Origin: Thinopyrum elongatum
Lineage: Eukaryota > Streptophyta > Magnoliopsida > Poales > Poaceae
Direction of reading: 5' to 3'
NCBI GenBank assembly: GCA_011799875.1
Contig: CM022302.1
Location: forward strand, 50,471,381-50,535,380
DNA length: 64,000 nt
The notes under the pieces were generated by a model, which did no database searches, was not told where the DNA came from, and saw nothing but the letters and a program-made list of their open reading frames with translations. Positions 9,454 to 20,280 of this stretch are shown in pieces; position 1 is the first letter of the stretch; each line of letters opens with the position of its first letter. The translations under genes were made by a program, and so were the position numbers.

Positions 9454-10044
9454 CTGTTCTATGAAATGCTATTTGCTACATTTGAACCATTCGGCATGTT
9501 TAAATTCGGTTTGTCAACTTTGAATTCGGTTTGTAAACTTTGAATTTGGCCTATAAATTTCAAATTTATGTTTAGTTTATATATGTGTGCCAATATGTAG
9601 TTGCAATTTATACTAGAATTGCAAAGTTTAGTAAAACAAAAAATTACTACACTAAGTTTAGGGGATCGGCTAGGTCCGGCCAAAACTTAGCGGAGTATTT
9701 ATACTCCACTAAGCCTTTTACTCGCTTAAGTTTTGGGGGATCGGTTAGAAATGCCCTTAAACAAAACGTCCCTATTGTTTGCTCAGTTCAATTGTATTAC
9801 TCTAGTCTGTAATCTCAAAATCAGACATTAACTAGACTAAATTGCAATTACTCCACGGTGTAGAGTCAGGTACACGCACTCTGTAACTTTAGAAGAGGAC
9901 TTCAGAGGTTCTTGGTTCTTCGTCGCTCCAATCAAATTCCCAATGCATCTCATCCCTGGGAAAATTGCACTATCTGACTGGTGACGCTCATCATTGTAGC
10001 CCAGATATCAGTGAATGGACAAGGTGTGTGCCACAGACATCATG

Positions 10045-10061
10045 TTTTTTTTTTGCGGGGG
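10045..10061 (-). mobile_element. Minimal retroposon tail with 13-bp target duplication
   Basis: A 17-bp insert of ten T followed by GCGGGGG lies between two exact copies of CACAGACATCATG (10032-10044 and 10062-10074). A poly(A) tail on the minus strand plus a 13-bp duplication is the signature of target-primed reverse transcription, with almost the whole element lost by 5' truncation. Confidence 0.65.
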
Positions 10062-10142
10062 CACAGACATCATGCTTGACCATGCATTCTCCCTCTAGCA
10101 ACTAAACGAGATTCTGCTATACAAGTAAAGTGGTTACTTATA

Positions 10143-10303
10143 CTCCCTCCATTTCTAAATATTTGTCTTTCTAAAGATTTCAACAAGTGACTATATACGA
10201 AGCAAAATAAGTGAATCTACACTCTAAAGTATGTCTATATACATTCGTATGTAGTAGTCCATTTGAAGTCTTTAAAAAGACAAATATTTAGGAACTGAGG
10301 GAG
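10143..10303. mobile_element. Stowaway MITE (Thalos/Athos-like), 161 bp
   Basis: Terminal inverted repeats begin CTCCCTCCATTTCTAAATAT and close with the complementary ATATTTAGGAACTGAGGGAG. The TA target duplication is at 10141-10142 and 10304-10305. The paralogous segment near 1021-1030 has the uninterrupted TTATAGAAG site. Confidence 0.95.
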
Positions 10304-10530
10304 TAGAAGATTAGTGAATGGACATGGGGTGTGGCCCACAAATTAGTCCTTCACCCAACTTCACATGACAGTTGTTATGGCCATTTCTTTCTGACATTTA
10401 TTCCGACAGCAGGTGATGTAATTGTTGATGAACTTTTGACGCTTTGTATTTTCTGTTTAAGTAACCCAAAACTGAATATTGCAACAAGGACAAAGCAACG
10501 ATTGAAGTGGAACAACCAAAAACGCCATAT

Positions 10531-11698
10531 TTTTTTTTTTAGAAAAGGAGGATGACACCCGGCCTCTGCATCTGGGAGATGCATGCGGCCATTTTATTGA
10601 TTATTCTCGAGGACCTTACAAAGTATAACAACAATATGCCTGGATCCGCCATCTTGGCAACATCTGCCGCTACTCCTATCCAAATGATGAAGGGGTGCAA
10701 GCTGGGCCACATACCCAGACCTCTCACCTAAACCTAACATCTAAAGCCGGAGGCCCCGACCGAGCCATCTGCCTGGTCCGGGGCTCAAACCGGTCCGACG
10801 CACTCACATGTGTCGTCGCCGCCATCTTTCACTTGTCCATCTTCAGAGCAGATTGAGGTGACAACCTTGGCAGGTCCTCCGCCATCGATGCCACCACGAT
10901 GCCAAACGACGACCTCCACCTACGCGAGCCTTGGCAGGTCCTCCGCCATTGACGCCACCACGACGCCAGACGACGACCTCCACCTACGTGAGTCCATCTC
11001 CAAGCAACGGACGTAAATCCATGCTAGGATAGAGCCGCACCACCGCCCTCGCCCACCACCCACAAGCGCCACCCAACCCCAAAGTTCCCAAAGCGGCGCC
11101 TTCAAGAAGGGAACGGCGCCGTGAGCGCCGCCGCCGCCCAACAAAGTTAGGGCTTTCGCACAGGAGACCTAGGGGAAGGGGAAGTGAGAAGATCAGTCCA
11201 TACCGACGCCTCCAAGGAGGGGAACGGCGCCCTCAGGCGTCGCCGTCGGCGCGGCCGGTCATGGCCGGCCAGGGATTTCGGCCGACCCGCCACCAGCAGC
11301 GCCTCCTGTACAGAACCGGCGACCAAGAGGAAGCGCGGCCCGACCAGGCTGGCCCGCACGCCGAACAGGGGAGGAGGGGAGGCGCCAGATCGCGCGCACC
11401 GACCGCCGCAGAAGCCGCCGCCGGCCGTCAACGACCACCGGATCCCGCCGCCCGCGCGGCCGGGACGCCAGATCCACCGCCCGCACGACTGCTAGCCGGC
11501 TGTGCCTTGCCAATGGAGCCGCCGCTCCAGATCCGGGGTTCCCCACGCAGAGGCAGGGGAACCGAGGCCCCGCCGCCATCATCCTTGGCGCCCCGGGCTT
11601 GCCCGGCGGCTGCCTCAGGCGGCGGCGAGGAAGGGAAGAGGGCGGGGGTGAGGAGAAGGGGCGGCTAGGGTTGGGAGGAGGAGGAGGAGGAGGAGGGG
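10531..11698 (-). mobile_element. A-tailed non-LTR retroposon with 8-bp target duplication
   Basis: A T-run at the left end is a poly(A) tail on the minus strand. Both ends are flanked by CGCCATAT (10523-10530 and 11699-11706). The 3' part carries the motif GAGGATGACACCCGGCCTCTG seen in many Triticeae non-LTR elements; the 5' part (about 10900-11698) is very GC-rich, resembling a 5' UTR or promoter, and ends with a GGA-repeat tract. No frame resembles an RT or endonuclease. It is probably a non-autonomous retroposon mobilised by a LINE, possibly carrying transduced host sequence. GC-rich open frames on both strands here are not supported as genes. Confidence 0.7.
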
Positions 11699-11759
11699 CG
11701 CCATATAGTTTACATATGTCCCAACGTTCAAAGTTCTGAACCTGCTGATATAATGTTTT

Positions 11760-12260
11760 CTTAAAGAATGCATCTAGCGGCATATCATTTCATTGATAGA
11801 AGGTAGAGAGAGTTACAAGGTCAGTTTCCCATAACGTACACTAGAAGGCATCATGGGAAACCACAATGAGCAAAAGAAGGGGACGCTCAGCCCCAGAAAC
11901 AATCTACTAGCAATTTACAGGGATCATTGCATCTAACCCTGTTGCTCCAGCCTTGGCCCAGCAGCGAGCCTCGTCTTGGTTGGCGCGAATAAGAACTGCT
12001 GTACAGGGGTGTAAGCATTCAAAGATGACTGTGTTGCGGTGTTTCCAAATGAACCAAGCCGTGAGGGCGCAGGTCGACCCAAGGCCTGTTCGGAGGGAGG
12101 CTGGCGATTCTTCCTTAGCGTGTCGGATCCAGTCGAATAGGATGGAGGTAGGGGGGGGGGGGGGGGGGGGGGGGGTTGGGGGGTGGGTGAGGCCCAGGTG
12201 ATGTGTGCTGCGACGTAGAAAAGAAAGAGCAGAAAAGACGTAGTCAGTTCCGCGTCGCAA
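11760..12260 (-). pseudogene. LINE ORF2 C-terminal fragment
   Basis: The minus strand reads ILFDWIRHAKEESPASLRTG, then CALTAWFIWKHRNTVIFECL, and ends EARCWAKAGATGLDAMIP. The WFIWKHRN...VFE...EEARLW...AGA pattern is typical of the last part of grass LINE proteins, after the zf-RVT domain. A run of 25 G (12151-12175) interrupts the coding part and gives the polyproline tract in the translated frame. The upstream RT region is missing. Confidence 0.7.
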
Positions 12261-12890
12261 AAGTCTGTCTCCTCTCTGTTTTCCCTGTTTGTTCCTGTTT
12301 TTTAGAGTTCAGACTCAATCCACCGTCGCGTGTGTATGTGCACTAATCTTGGCTGTTCTAACACCAAATTGTAAAATAAAATGGCAGGAGGATTACAACA
12401 TATTGAGACCACGAGTAATTGTGGAGCACTATAAATATCCTGCTTCAGTGTCCAAATCAATTGTTGTCTGCAATTGAACACGCACAAAATACAACATGGT
12501 TTGTATGTGCTGGATTTCTACAACTTCAGCAGTTGCTAGCAGGATTCTCTTATCAAATTCCATTTCAGGTGCATCAAAATAATCGCCCTGCACAAAAGGA
12601 CAATGTTCTCATTTTTCTATAGCAATTATTTCTGTTTCCCCTATTTGTTAGGTTGTAAAAAAAGGGGTTGTCCTTGGATGCAAAGTGCAGTATGCATGCG
12701 TTAAGATTATTTATCTGCATCTCTCTATTCCTACACTTCGCCATGAAGATCAAGTCTGAACAAGTTCCAAGCAAAGTCTTCAACAAGATAACGACGCATA
12801 ACACCGCAATTGCCTAGTATGATCAACTAGGGTCAGATCTAGAGTTAGACCCAGGAGCTCGAGACCAGGTACTCATGTGTTTAGCTACCT
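12261..12890. other. No gene seen
   Basis: Unremarkable AT-rich sequence with short frames only. I recognise no transposon ends. Confidence 0.5.
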
Positions 12891-12894
12891 TAGT

Positions 12895-13330
12895 TTTGTG
12901 GCCCAACTAGCTTTGGTACTAGTTAGTATACAGCGCTTATGGCGCGCAACTGCTTGCCACATGGCCCAATGAAACTCCCACACTCGCTCGTCCATTGCTT
13001 GTTGTTTTTGTCGAGTTTTGCTGCTGCTGCTACTCTGATGTCTTAGGAGAAAATCCAGCTACCATTTTTTCTCTTAATTTGAAATTTTTGATAAATCAAA
13101 AAATGATCATGTATATAAAAAATATTCAGAACTTTTAAAATGATCATCCTTTCAAAAAAATCACAATTTTGAAAAGATGTTCTTGAATTTAAAAAATGTG
13201 AGTGATTCAAAAAATGATCACACAGACGTGTTGACAAATGTTTCAGTTTTTTAAAATAGAGTAATGTTTGTATTTTTTAAATTAGAGTAAAAAATGTTTG
13301 TATTTTTTAAAATAGAATAAAAAATAAACC
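12895..13330 (+). repeat. Dispersed repeat, copy 1 (partner at 24170-24720)
   Basis: Opens with CTTAGTTTTGTGGCCCAACT and continues into an AT-rich part with many short AAAATGATCAT and TTTGAAAA motifs. The order TAGTTTTGT, CCAACTAGCTTTGG, TTTTGTC..GTTTTGCTGC, GTCTTAG, ATCCAGCT is repeated in the partner copy. The class is unknown; such AT-rich tracts often form arms of foldback or Mutator-like elements in Triticeae. Confidence 0.6.
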
Positions 13331-13623
13331 AAAAACAAGTGTTGACCGCACGACTTAGACGTGAGGGCACGCAGCGGTTGCGCCAGCGAGAGGTGGGCAG
13401 GTGTCCTCACGAGCGTGCAAGCCCACTTGCACTTCCATCCAAAGGCCGCCACAAGAGGGCACGTCCGTAGCACATGAAGCTCCGCCACCGCTGCCAAGGG
13501 ACCGCCTCAATGCAACGATAGAGCACATCGACGAGCTCGCCGGCAATGAGTTCAACCGCCTCAGCGCGTCGGACCTGGCATCCGCCGTGATGTTCATCAC
13601 TGACAGGGTTGGGTACATCACGT

Positions 13624-13676
<53 letters not shown>

Positions 13677-14230
13677 CGAGTTCAGAATGAACTCTATAGA
13701 CTGATGTGCATCGGATGATCAATCAGAAGTTTAATGTGTGCAAAGAAACTAAGCCAGGACTCATATTCCGTTAGTGTAAACAGCTAAGACTACAAAAATT
13801 ATTATGAAAATATTCATCTTTGACAACAATAAAAGTATCTAAATTAGTCATATTACATAATTTAGCAGAGGGTACTATGTTGAATTGACCAACTCTGATT
13901 TTCCTGTCAATCAATTAATTATCATTCATATTAACCATCAAAAACGGAGATTTGAAGCTAAGGTTAATTATTGAGAATGGCGTGCATCGTCGTCTCCGTG
14001 GTCGCTCATGGTGGTGGTGCTTTTCATAATCCCCTTACTGGCTGAGAGGAATGATCGATTGGGGTCTGTACGGTTGGACAGTTGGACGCAAATGCTCTTG
14101 GCAAACATTTTTCATTTTCTCTTCCTCGTCATATCTACTTATACATCAGTATAACAATATAAGGGCAGCAAATATGTTGTAATTAATTTATGATGTTTGT
14201 AGATTTTGTATGGCACAACCACACAAATTT
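13331..14230. other. No gene supported; contains a 52-G run
   Basis: The first 300 bp hold a plus-strand frame with NATIEHIDELAGNEFNRLSA that I do not recognise and that runs into the G homopolymer. The rest is AT-rich and featureless. Confidence 0.45.
13625..13676 (+). repeat. Poly(G) run of 52 bases
   Basis: An uninterrupted G homopolymer. Other long runs in the window are 25 G at 12151-12175 and 16 G at 14650-14665. It may be a real slippage product able to form G-quadruplexes, or an assembly artefact; the sequence alone cannot tell. Confidence 0.9.
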
Positions 14231-15240
14231 GAACAGATTAAAGATCAACAGATGAAGAAGGGACTAACCGTGCAGGTGCAGCTATCATGGATCTGGGATC
14301 AGTCTCTTGTGACTCTCGCTGGGAGTTTGGAGCACATTTGCTGTGCTCCTCTCCTGCACGGACAGCCTTGACGGCCGCGACGGCAGGCTCTACTACGGCG
14401 AGCGGTGGGTGGAGATTGGATCGCCGACAGTTAGGAAGATTGGCGGCGTTAAAATCGTGACGATCGCAGCAGCAGAGAATCAAAGCGGTTGTGTACGTGC
14501 TGCTTCAGCCGCAAGTCCCAGGATGAATGGACCCTGGCCCCATTTCTCTTCGATGGTGGGCCTTTTCTTTTTCTTGGTTTTGATCTGCTATGCAGTGTAC
14601 ATGGGCTAGGCCCTGGGGGTTTCAAGTGGTTACGCGCGACAGCCGGACCGGGGGGGGGGGGGGGGCGAATTGAGGAAAATCGAGTCAAAACACGGCCTAA
14701 ATGCCAGCCTGCCTAATCGCTATTGAGGTGAAACAAGTTCGTCAGGGGGGGTCTCGCCCCCCCTCGTCCCCCCTTGGATTCGTCCCTGCTTCCGAGCCCG
14801 GCCATGGCTTCGAGCACATCCGCGAGTAGATCTTTGGCTCCATTGACACCTCCGCCATCCCGCCCCCATGTGCGGGCCGTGGAACACTCACGGCATGGGC
14901 CTCTATTCGCACCAGATTCGGTCCCGGTATACGCCCTCGCCGATGAGTTCACCGTCTTCCGGGACGTGCTTTGGGCATGAGGCGTAGCTCTTGGCGACCA
15001 TCGAATCCGGGATCCGCTGCCGCTCATGGCCTGGGCACCGTCGGCGGACCCGCTCGACTTTAACGTGTCTCTATCCGGGTCGCTGCCCTTGTCGAGCACG
15101 TGCGACATGGTGGTTTCGCGTCGTTCGGGCTGGCTCGACCTGGTGCGCATGTTGGGTCCGGTTCAGTGCGACTTCAGTAACAAAAAAGTGTATGAAAACT
15201 AGAAACCAAAAAATATCATCCTTGTAGGATATGCCTAGTC
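14231..15240. other. GC-rich stretch without a recognisable gene
   Basis: Compositionally open frames exist on both strands (for example a 145-codon minus frame at 14713-15150), but none shows a known domain and they overlap each other. The block at about 14740-15170 is GC-rich and may be a degraded gene or 5' end of an element. Confidence 0.4.
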
Positions 15241-15719
15241 AGTACAAAATTGAGGAAAAATACACGAGGGGATAAAATATGGGAAAAGCTCCTCTTCAAC
15301 CGATCGATTTCCACGCAATTATCTGCCGCCTCTGTGTCTTTGTGTGGGACCGCCAACCACTACAGTGAGCGGTTCCTTCTCCTCTTCAATATCTCTGCAA
15401 GCGAATGGATAAGATCGCAAGCGCATGAGACTGCAGACAAGGTCTAGGCGTGGTCGACGGTCGGCGTCCGTTGTCGTGCTTCCGCCGGTCGGCGCCATAG
15501 ACGAGGTCAGACGCGACTGCCGTCGCCAGTCGGTGCTGCTGGGCAGCCATAGACGAGGTAGGGCGCGGGTGCCGCTGCCGCCGCCGGTCGGCGCTACTGG
15601 GCAGTCGTGCTTCCGCGGACCTCTTCCATGTCATTCCCGATCTTCACCGGCGGCCTCCCTGTTGCAATTGCAATGCCGGAGTTGCAAACGGCAACACGCA
15701 TCGGCACGGGTGGCGATGT
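15241..15719. other. No gene seen; short GC-rich internal repeats
   Basis: Two copies of a CCATAGACGAGGT-containing unit occur at about 15497 and 15549, with GCCGGTCGGCGC nearby in both. Open frames here are not recognisable proteins. Confidence 0.4.
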
Positions 15720-15955
15720 TTCTGCACACCATCTTGATTGCAAAATTTTCTACAACATTACGTATGTTGCAAAAAAAAGTGAAGAGCAAGTTTTTTTGCA
15801 ACATTACCTATGTTGCAAAGTTTTTCCGCAACATCACATATGTTCAAGAAAAGCGAAGCCCAAAATAAATTTCTGCAACATAACATATCTGCAAAAAGAA
15901 GTCTATTGCAAAGGGGTTCCGCAACACGACTTTTGTTACAAAAGTAGAGGGCAAG
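15720..15955 (+). repeat. Cluster of TTGCAACAT-type short repeats
   Basis: Roughly 50-bp units built on GCAACAT..C.TATGTTGCAAA recur four to five times with decay (for example GCAACATTACCTATGTTGCA near 15798). Each unit is itself close to a palindrome. The parent element is unknown to me. Confidence 0.55.
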
Positions 15956-16490
15956 CTGGGCCGCTAGATTGTGCCAGATCTGATGGATTGCGAGGCGACG
16001 GATAAAAGATCCGTCGGCCGATGCGTAGCACGAGCTATGAAATATGGTAAAAAAATGATAAATGGGGCTATAAATTGAAAAAATTATCAAATTAGATGAA
16101 TTCTGCCACAAGCGTGAAACATGGGGTAAAAAATGAAATTAACTCGTATTTTTATTTTATTACAACTACAGTACATAATTCGCCTGCTGTTCTACTTAAC
16201 AAAATGAATAGAGTACCATGAATAATTTTTCTGCCTGTGCAGATAGTGAGAAAAGTGCATTGTGGGCTCACTAACTTGGCGGCTAGATAAACTTTAATCG
16301 AATAAGTACGAAATCGCTAGAACGAATACAGTAATTTGACAGTCGTGTTCAGTGTTAGTCACTCCCAATCACACCACATCAGGCTAATTAAACATTAGCG
16401 ATGGTGCGGTTGATGTGGACACGTTCGGAAGGATTTTTCATGAAATGCACGCAATGAAGTTTTACAGAGAACACCCGGATAACCGCTCCC
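15956..16490. other. No gene seen
   Basis: AT-rich spacer before the RNase H-containing LINE remnant. Nothing recognised. Confidence 0.5.
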
Positions 16491-17340
16491 CATATATTGC
16501 AACTTCATTATATTTACCCAATCGCTGTAGAGATTTGGAATCTACTTGGGCTGTCTGATGAAATAGCAAAAGCTTTGTTGATGAATAGGTCTGGGGAAGT
16601 AATTCTGGAGTTTCTTTTTAGCCTACCTAACAATCATATCCATGTGCTTGGACTCCTAAAGTTCAGAGAAACCATTACGAATTTATGATCAGCTGCTTCT
16701 TGTGGTGGGAGAGAAGGAAGTTAACTCATGGAGGAGAACCACAAACTGCAGCTCAGATTAACATAGTGGCAAGAGCATTAGCTGCAAACTTCATTACTTC
16801 ATGAAACCAAAGATACATGTAGGTGGTTGGACCAGTCCGAGGAATGGATATTTCAGGTTGAATGTAGATGCAGGATTCGATCCAGACTCGCTTGAAGGAT
16901 CTGTCGGAGATGTTATCAGAGATCACAATGGTAACTTTGTTGCTTTAGCAAATGAAAAACTTGACATATGCTACGATGCATTTACAGCCGAAGCAGTTGC
17001 AGTTCGCTTTGGACTAAACCCCGCTCACACTGCTGGATGTAACAAAATTGAAGTAAACTCAGACAGCCAGGAGATCATTTCGGCACTTCAGTACAGGAGT
17101 TCATTCTCTGTTGCTAGCGCCATTTTTAATGACTGTTACTTTATGTCTTTGTACTTCACTCATATCATCTATGAACGTTGCTTTAGGGAGAATAATAGAG
17201 TAGCCCATGAACTAGCTAGAGTAGTTAAATTTAATCCTCCTGGTGTTTGGTTGGATGCAGCCCCAGGGTCTGTTATCCATTTGATTGTTTCTCATGCTAC
17301 AAATGTAGCTAATTAATAAAGAAAGGAGGTATTGTATGTC
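16491..17340 (+). pseudogene. LINE-derived RNase H domain (RVT_3) remnant
   Basis: The frame 16801-17316 (171 codons) is an RNase H-like domain: FRLNVDAGF holds the first Asp, AFTAEAVAVRFGL the Glu, KIEVNSDSQEI the second Asp, and RENNRVAHELAR the C-terminal Asn/His motif. Upstream sequence (about 16690-16800) reads SCFLWWERRKLTHGGEPQ and VARALAANF in another frame, joined to the RNase H part by a one-base frameshift at 16800. A third piece, EIWNLLGLSDEIAKALL, lies at about 16530. Together these are the linker and RNase H end of a plant LINE protein. RT is absent. RNase H residues look intact but the gene is fragmentary. The AAAATAAAAACAAA after the stop may be its tail. Confidence 0.75.
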
Positions 17341-18388
17341 AAAATAAAAACAAAGGGTTTGGCCTCTTTTTTTATTCCATTGCGTCCGACCTCCACGGCA
17401 ACATGGTCGTGGTCGCGTAGTTGCTCTGTTAGTCGTCAAGGCCAGCGTCATTGTCTCATTTCGCAGTACGTACGTCCGTCCAGCCGAGTAATCTAGCTAG
17501 CTCTAGCTAGTTTTTCCGTACGTGCTCCCTAAGGAAATCGCTCAGCCTATTTGCAGGAGTCCGCTTCGCTAGCTTGGTGCAGTCCCTGGAAAAAACTCCA
17601 TGGGCTGCATCAGAAAGATCGGGTCTACGCCAACAAAGTTGCAACTGAGGCCGGCGTGTTGTAATCCTGACACCTACCATTCGCAAAAAATCGTCTAAGA
17701 AATACAATTTCCAGATTATCAAACAAGCTAGAGAAATGGAAAAGGAGAGGGTGTGGACGCCAACATCCTCTCGTTTTTTCACGTATCTCACATTTTCTTT
17801 GGCTCTCGGGTAATCACAGCTCCTTTTATAGCTGCTCGAACTAGTCAGTCCTATATGTCCGCACATGGTGAGTACGCACACATATACGGGCCCATGGGCA
17901 ATATGGCAGCAAGGGGCCCTTGTTGACGCACTAACAATAACTTATGATATGTTCATAACTGGTCGTGCCACAATCTGAGATTTTGGCCGTCCGATCTGAT
18001 GATTGGAGCTTTACTGGCCATCAGATGTATTTTACTAGCCCACCTAGGCTGTCCTTCAGCAGACTGCGCTAATAAACTTCAGAGAAATGTTTAGAATCGG
18101 CTGGCCGCCCGAAGCTTGGGTCAGCCGCCTCATGCATGCGTCCAACGCGTTTCACTTCCAGGCGACACGTAATCTGGTGGGATCCCGTCCACTGCCTTAT
18201 CTCTACCCTGTCCACTATTTTCTTTTCTTTCTTCCTCATCTCTCTGGTAAACAAACCGAGCACCGTATCCCGTCAATCTGCTGCTCCGGCGAGCTACCTC
18301 CTCACCTCATTAGATCCCTTTTCTTCTCTGAGAGCCGCTCACCTCAAGGCCACCGCCATGCCTGCTGAGAACTATAGCCAGCGGCTGG
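17341..18388. other. No gene supported
   Basis: A 124-codon minus frame (17507-17881) has no recognisable domain. CTAGCTAG-type repeats occur near 17492-17512. Part of this interval may be promoter-like remnants, but nothing is specific. Confidence 0.4.
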
Positions 18389-18815
18389 GGATGATACAAG
18401 CAGGGGCAAGCGGCAAACACTAGAGTTGCCACGGTTGTCACCGGTGTTGCGATGGCGCCGCGATGAAGACCATGCCCCTACGGTGGTGGGGGCAGGTTCT
18501 AGCGGTGCTACAACCGCGGGGTACCGATGATGCAACCGGTAGCACGAGTTGCAGGGACCAGCGTCGAAATTTGCTTCCTGGAGGCTGACGGTAATGGAGA
18601 TGACGGGTGGCGGACGCTGTGGTGCTACAACTAGCATCCAGCGTTGATGGAATGGCAGCCGCCATTACCTGCAACCAGCAATCGTGCAACACGGGAGAGG
18701 ATGATACCACGTGATGTAATCGGCCGTCACCCCGGGCAGCGGCAAAACGCTGCAACCATTTGTTGGTAAAGCTTCAACCTCCGGTTGAATTTGTGCGAAC
18801 CAGCTGCTGAGGATG
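18389..18815. other. Target locus of the gypsy solo LTR; contains a 21-bp repeat
   Basis: A 21-bp sequence containing ATGATACAAGCAGGGGCAA occurs at 18389-18409 and again at 20260-20280 just past the solo LTR. The intervening DNA has repeated TGCTACAACCG-like words. This looks like an internally repetitive non-coding element. Confidence 0.55.
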
Positions 18816-20259
18816 TGCTACTTGTGAACTGCGTTGGATTTGCCCAAAGAGGAGATGATGATGCAGTACAGTAGAGATAAGTATTTCCCTCAGTTAAGAA
18901 CCAAGATTATCAATCCAGTATGAGAGCCAAGCAACGACTCGTTAGCAGCACCTGCACACCACCAACAAATCCTTGCAACCCAACGCGAACAAGGGGTTGT
19001 CAATCCCTTGACTGTGACGAGCAAGATTAAATTGTATGGTATTTGATAGATAGATCGGACAAAAATACAAAATAAAATAAATAAAAAATACAATAAGGTA
19101 TTTTTTGTTTTAGTATATGATAAAAGATAGACCCGGGGGCCTTAATTTTCACTAGCGGCTTCTTTCCTGAAAATAACATACAGTGGGTAAACAAAATTAT
19201 TGTTGAGCAATTGATAGAAAAGAAAATAATTATGACGATATGATCATATATATGCATCACGTCTGAGATAAGTAGACCAAAACGATTCTGCATCTATTAC
19301 TATTACTCCGCACATCGACCGCTATCCAACATGCATCTAGTGTATTAAGTTCATGAAAAAAACGGAGTAACGCCTTACGCAAGATGACATGATATAGACA
19401 ATATATACTCACGTATGAATAAACCCCATCTTTTTACCCTTAATAGCAACGATATATATGTCTCATGTCCCCTTCTGTCACTGGGATTGAGCACCGCAAA
19501 ATCAAACTCATTACAAAGCACCTCTCTCATTGCAAGAAAAATCAATCTAGTTGGCCAAACCAAATTAATAGACCAGAGAGAAATACGAAGCTATATTAAT
19601 CATGCATAAAAGAGTTTAGAGAGAACTCAAATAATATTCATGGATAGATCTGACCATAAACTCACAATTCATTGGATCCCAACAAACACACCGCAAAAAA
19701 TAATTACATCGAATAGATCTTTAAGAACATTGAGGAGAACATTGTATTGAAAATCAAATATAGAGAAGAAGATATCTAGCTACTAACTATGGACCCAAAT
19801 GTATATGGTAAGCTACTCACGCATCATCAGAAGGGCAGCAAGGATGATGTAGAGCCCCTCCGTGATTGAATCCCTTTCCGGTAGAGTGCCGGAAAAGGCC
19901 TCCAGATGGAATCTGTCAAGAACAGGAACTTGCGGTGGCGAAAAAAGTATTTCGTGGACTCCTCTGTTGGTTTCACGATTTTAGAGAATTTATGGAGGTG
20001 GAGTTAGGTCAAATTTCAGGATCTCTTATTGCCAGAAAAAAATCTCCAAAAAATTTCGTGGCATTTGGACTTTATTTGGTACTGATATTTCACAAAACCA
20101 AAAACAAGCAAAAAATAGCAACTGACGCTAGGCACTAAGTTAATAGGTTAGTCCCAGAAAATAATATATAATTGCTTGAAAGTGTATATAAAATATCCAA
20201 GATTGATAATATAAAAGCATGAAAGAATCAAAAATTATAGACACGTTCGAGACGTATCT
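18816..20259 (-). mobile_element. Gypsy solo LTR, about 1444 bp, TSD GGATG
   Basis: The minus strand begins GATACGTCTCGAACGTGTCT followed by TATAATTTTTGATTCTTTCA and runs to CCAACGCAGTTCACAAGTAG, CA. These are the start and end of a very common Triticeae gypsy LTR (Fatima/Sabrina/WHAM-like; exact family unsure). GGATG flanks both sides (18811-18815 and 20260-20264), so one LTR remains after LTR-LTR recombination. The expected first base T is A here. Open frames inside are LTR sequence, not genes. Confidence 0.85.
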
Positions 20260-20280
20260 GGATGATACAAGCAGGGGCAA

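Larger units (their letters stand above)
7624..9756 (+). mobile_element. Complete but inactivated PIF/Harbinger DNA transposon, 2133 bp
   Basis: Terminal inverted repeats of about 22 bp (left GGCCATTTCTAACCGATCC; the right end is the near-perfect complement of GGGCATTTCTAACCGATCC) are flanked by the TTA target duplication expected of PIF/Harbinger elements (7621-7623 and 9757-9759). The interior holds one transposase frame with two in-frame stops. I did not find the Myb-like second gene that autonomous family members usually carry. A subterminal palindrome lies at 7650-7690, and a related short inverted motif with TACTCCACTAAG is near the right end. Confidence 0.92.
9927..11756. repeat. Duplicated segment, copy 2 (partner at 871-1298), carrying insertions
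   Basis: Colinear with 871-1298 but expanded by a minimal retroposon tail (10045-10061), a Stowaway MITE (10143-10303) and an A-tailed retroposon (10531-11698). Homology resumes at 11703 with ATAGTTTACATATGTCCCAA and stops near TAATGT at 11756. Confidence 0.75.

Noticed and set aside
11184..11783. Overlapping frames of 103-174 codons on both strands in the A-tailed retroposon
   Set aside because: High GC suppresses stops; composition is biased and no motif is recognisable.
14713..15150. Minus-strand frame of 145 codons
   Set aside because: No domain; GC-rich shadow frames are open on both strands.
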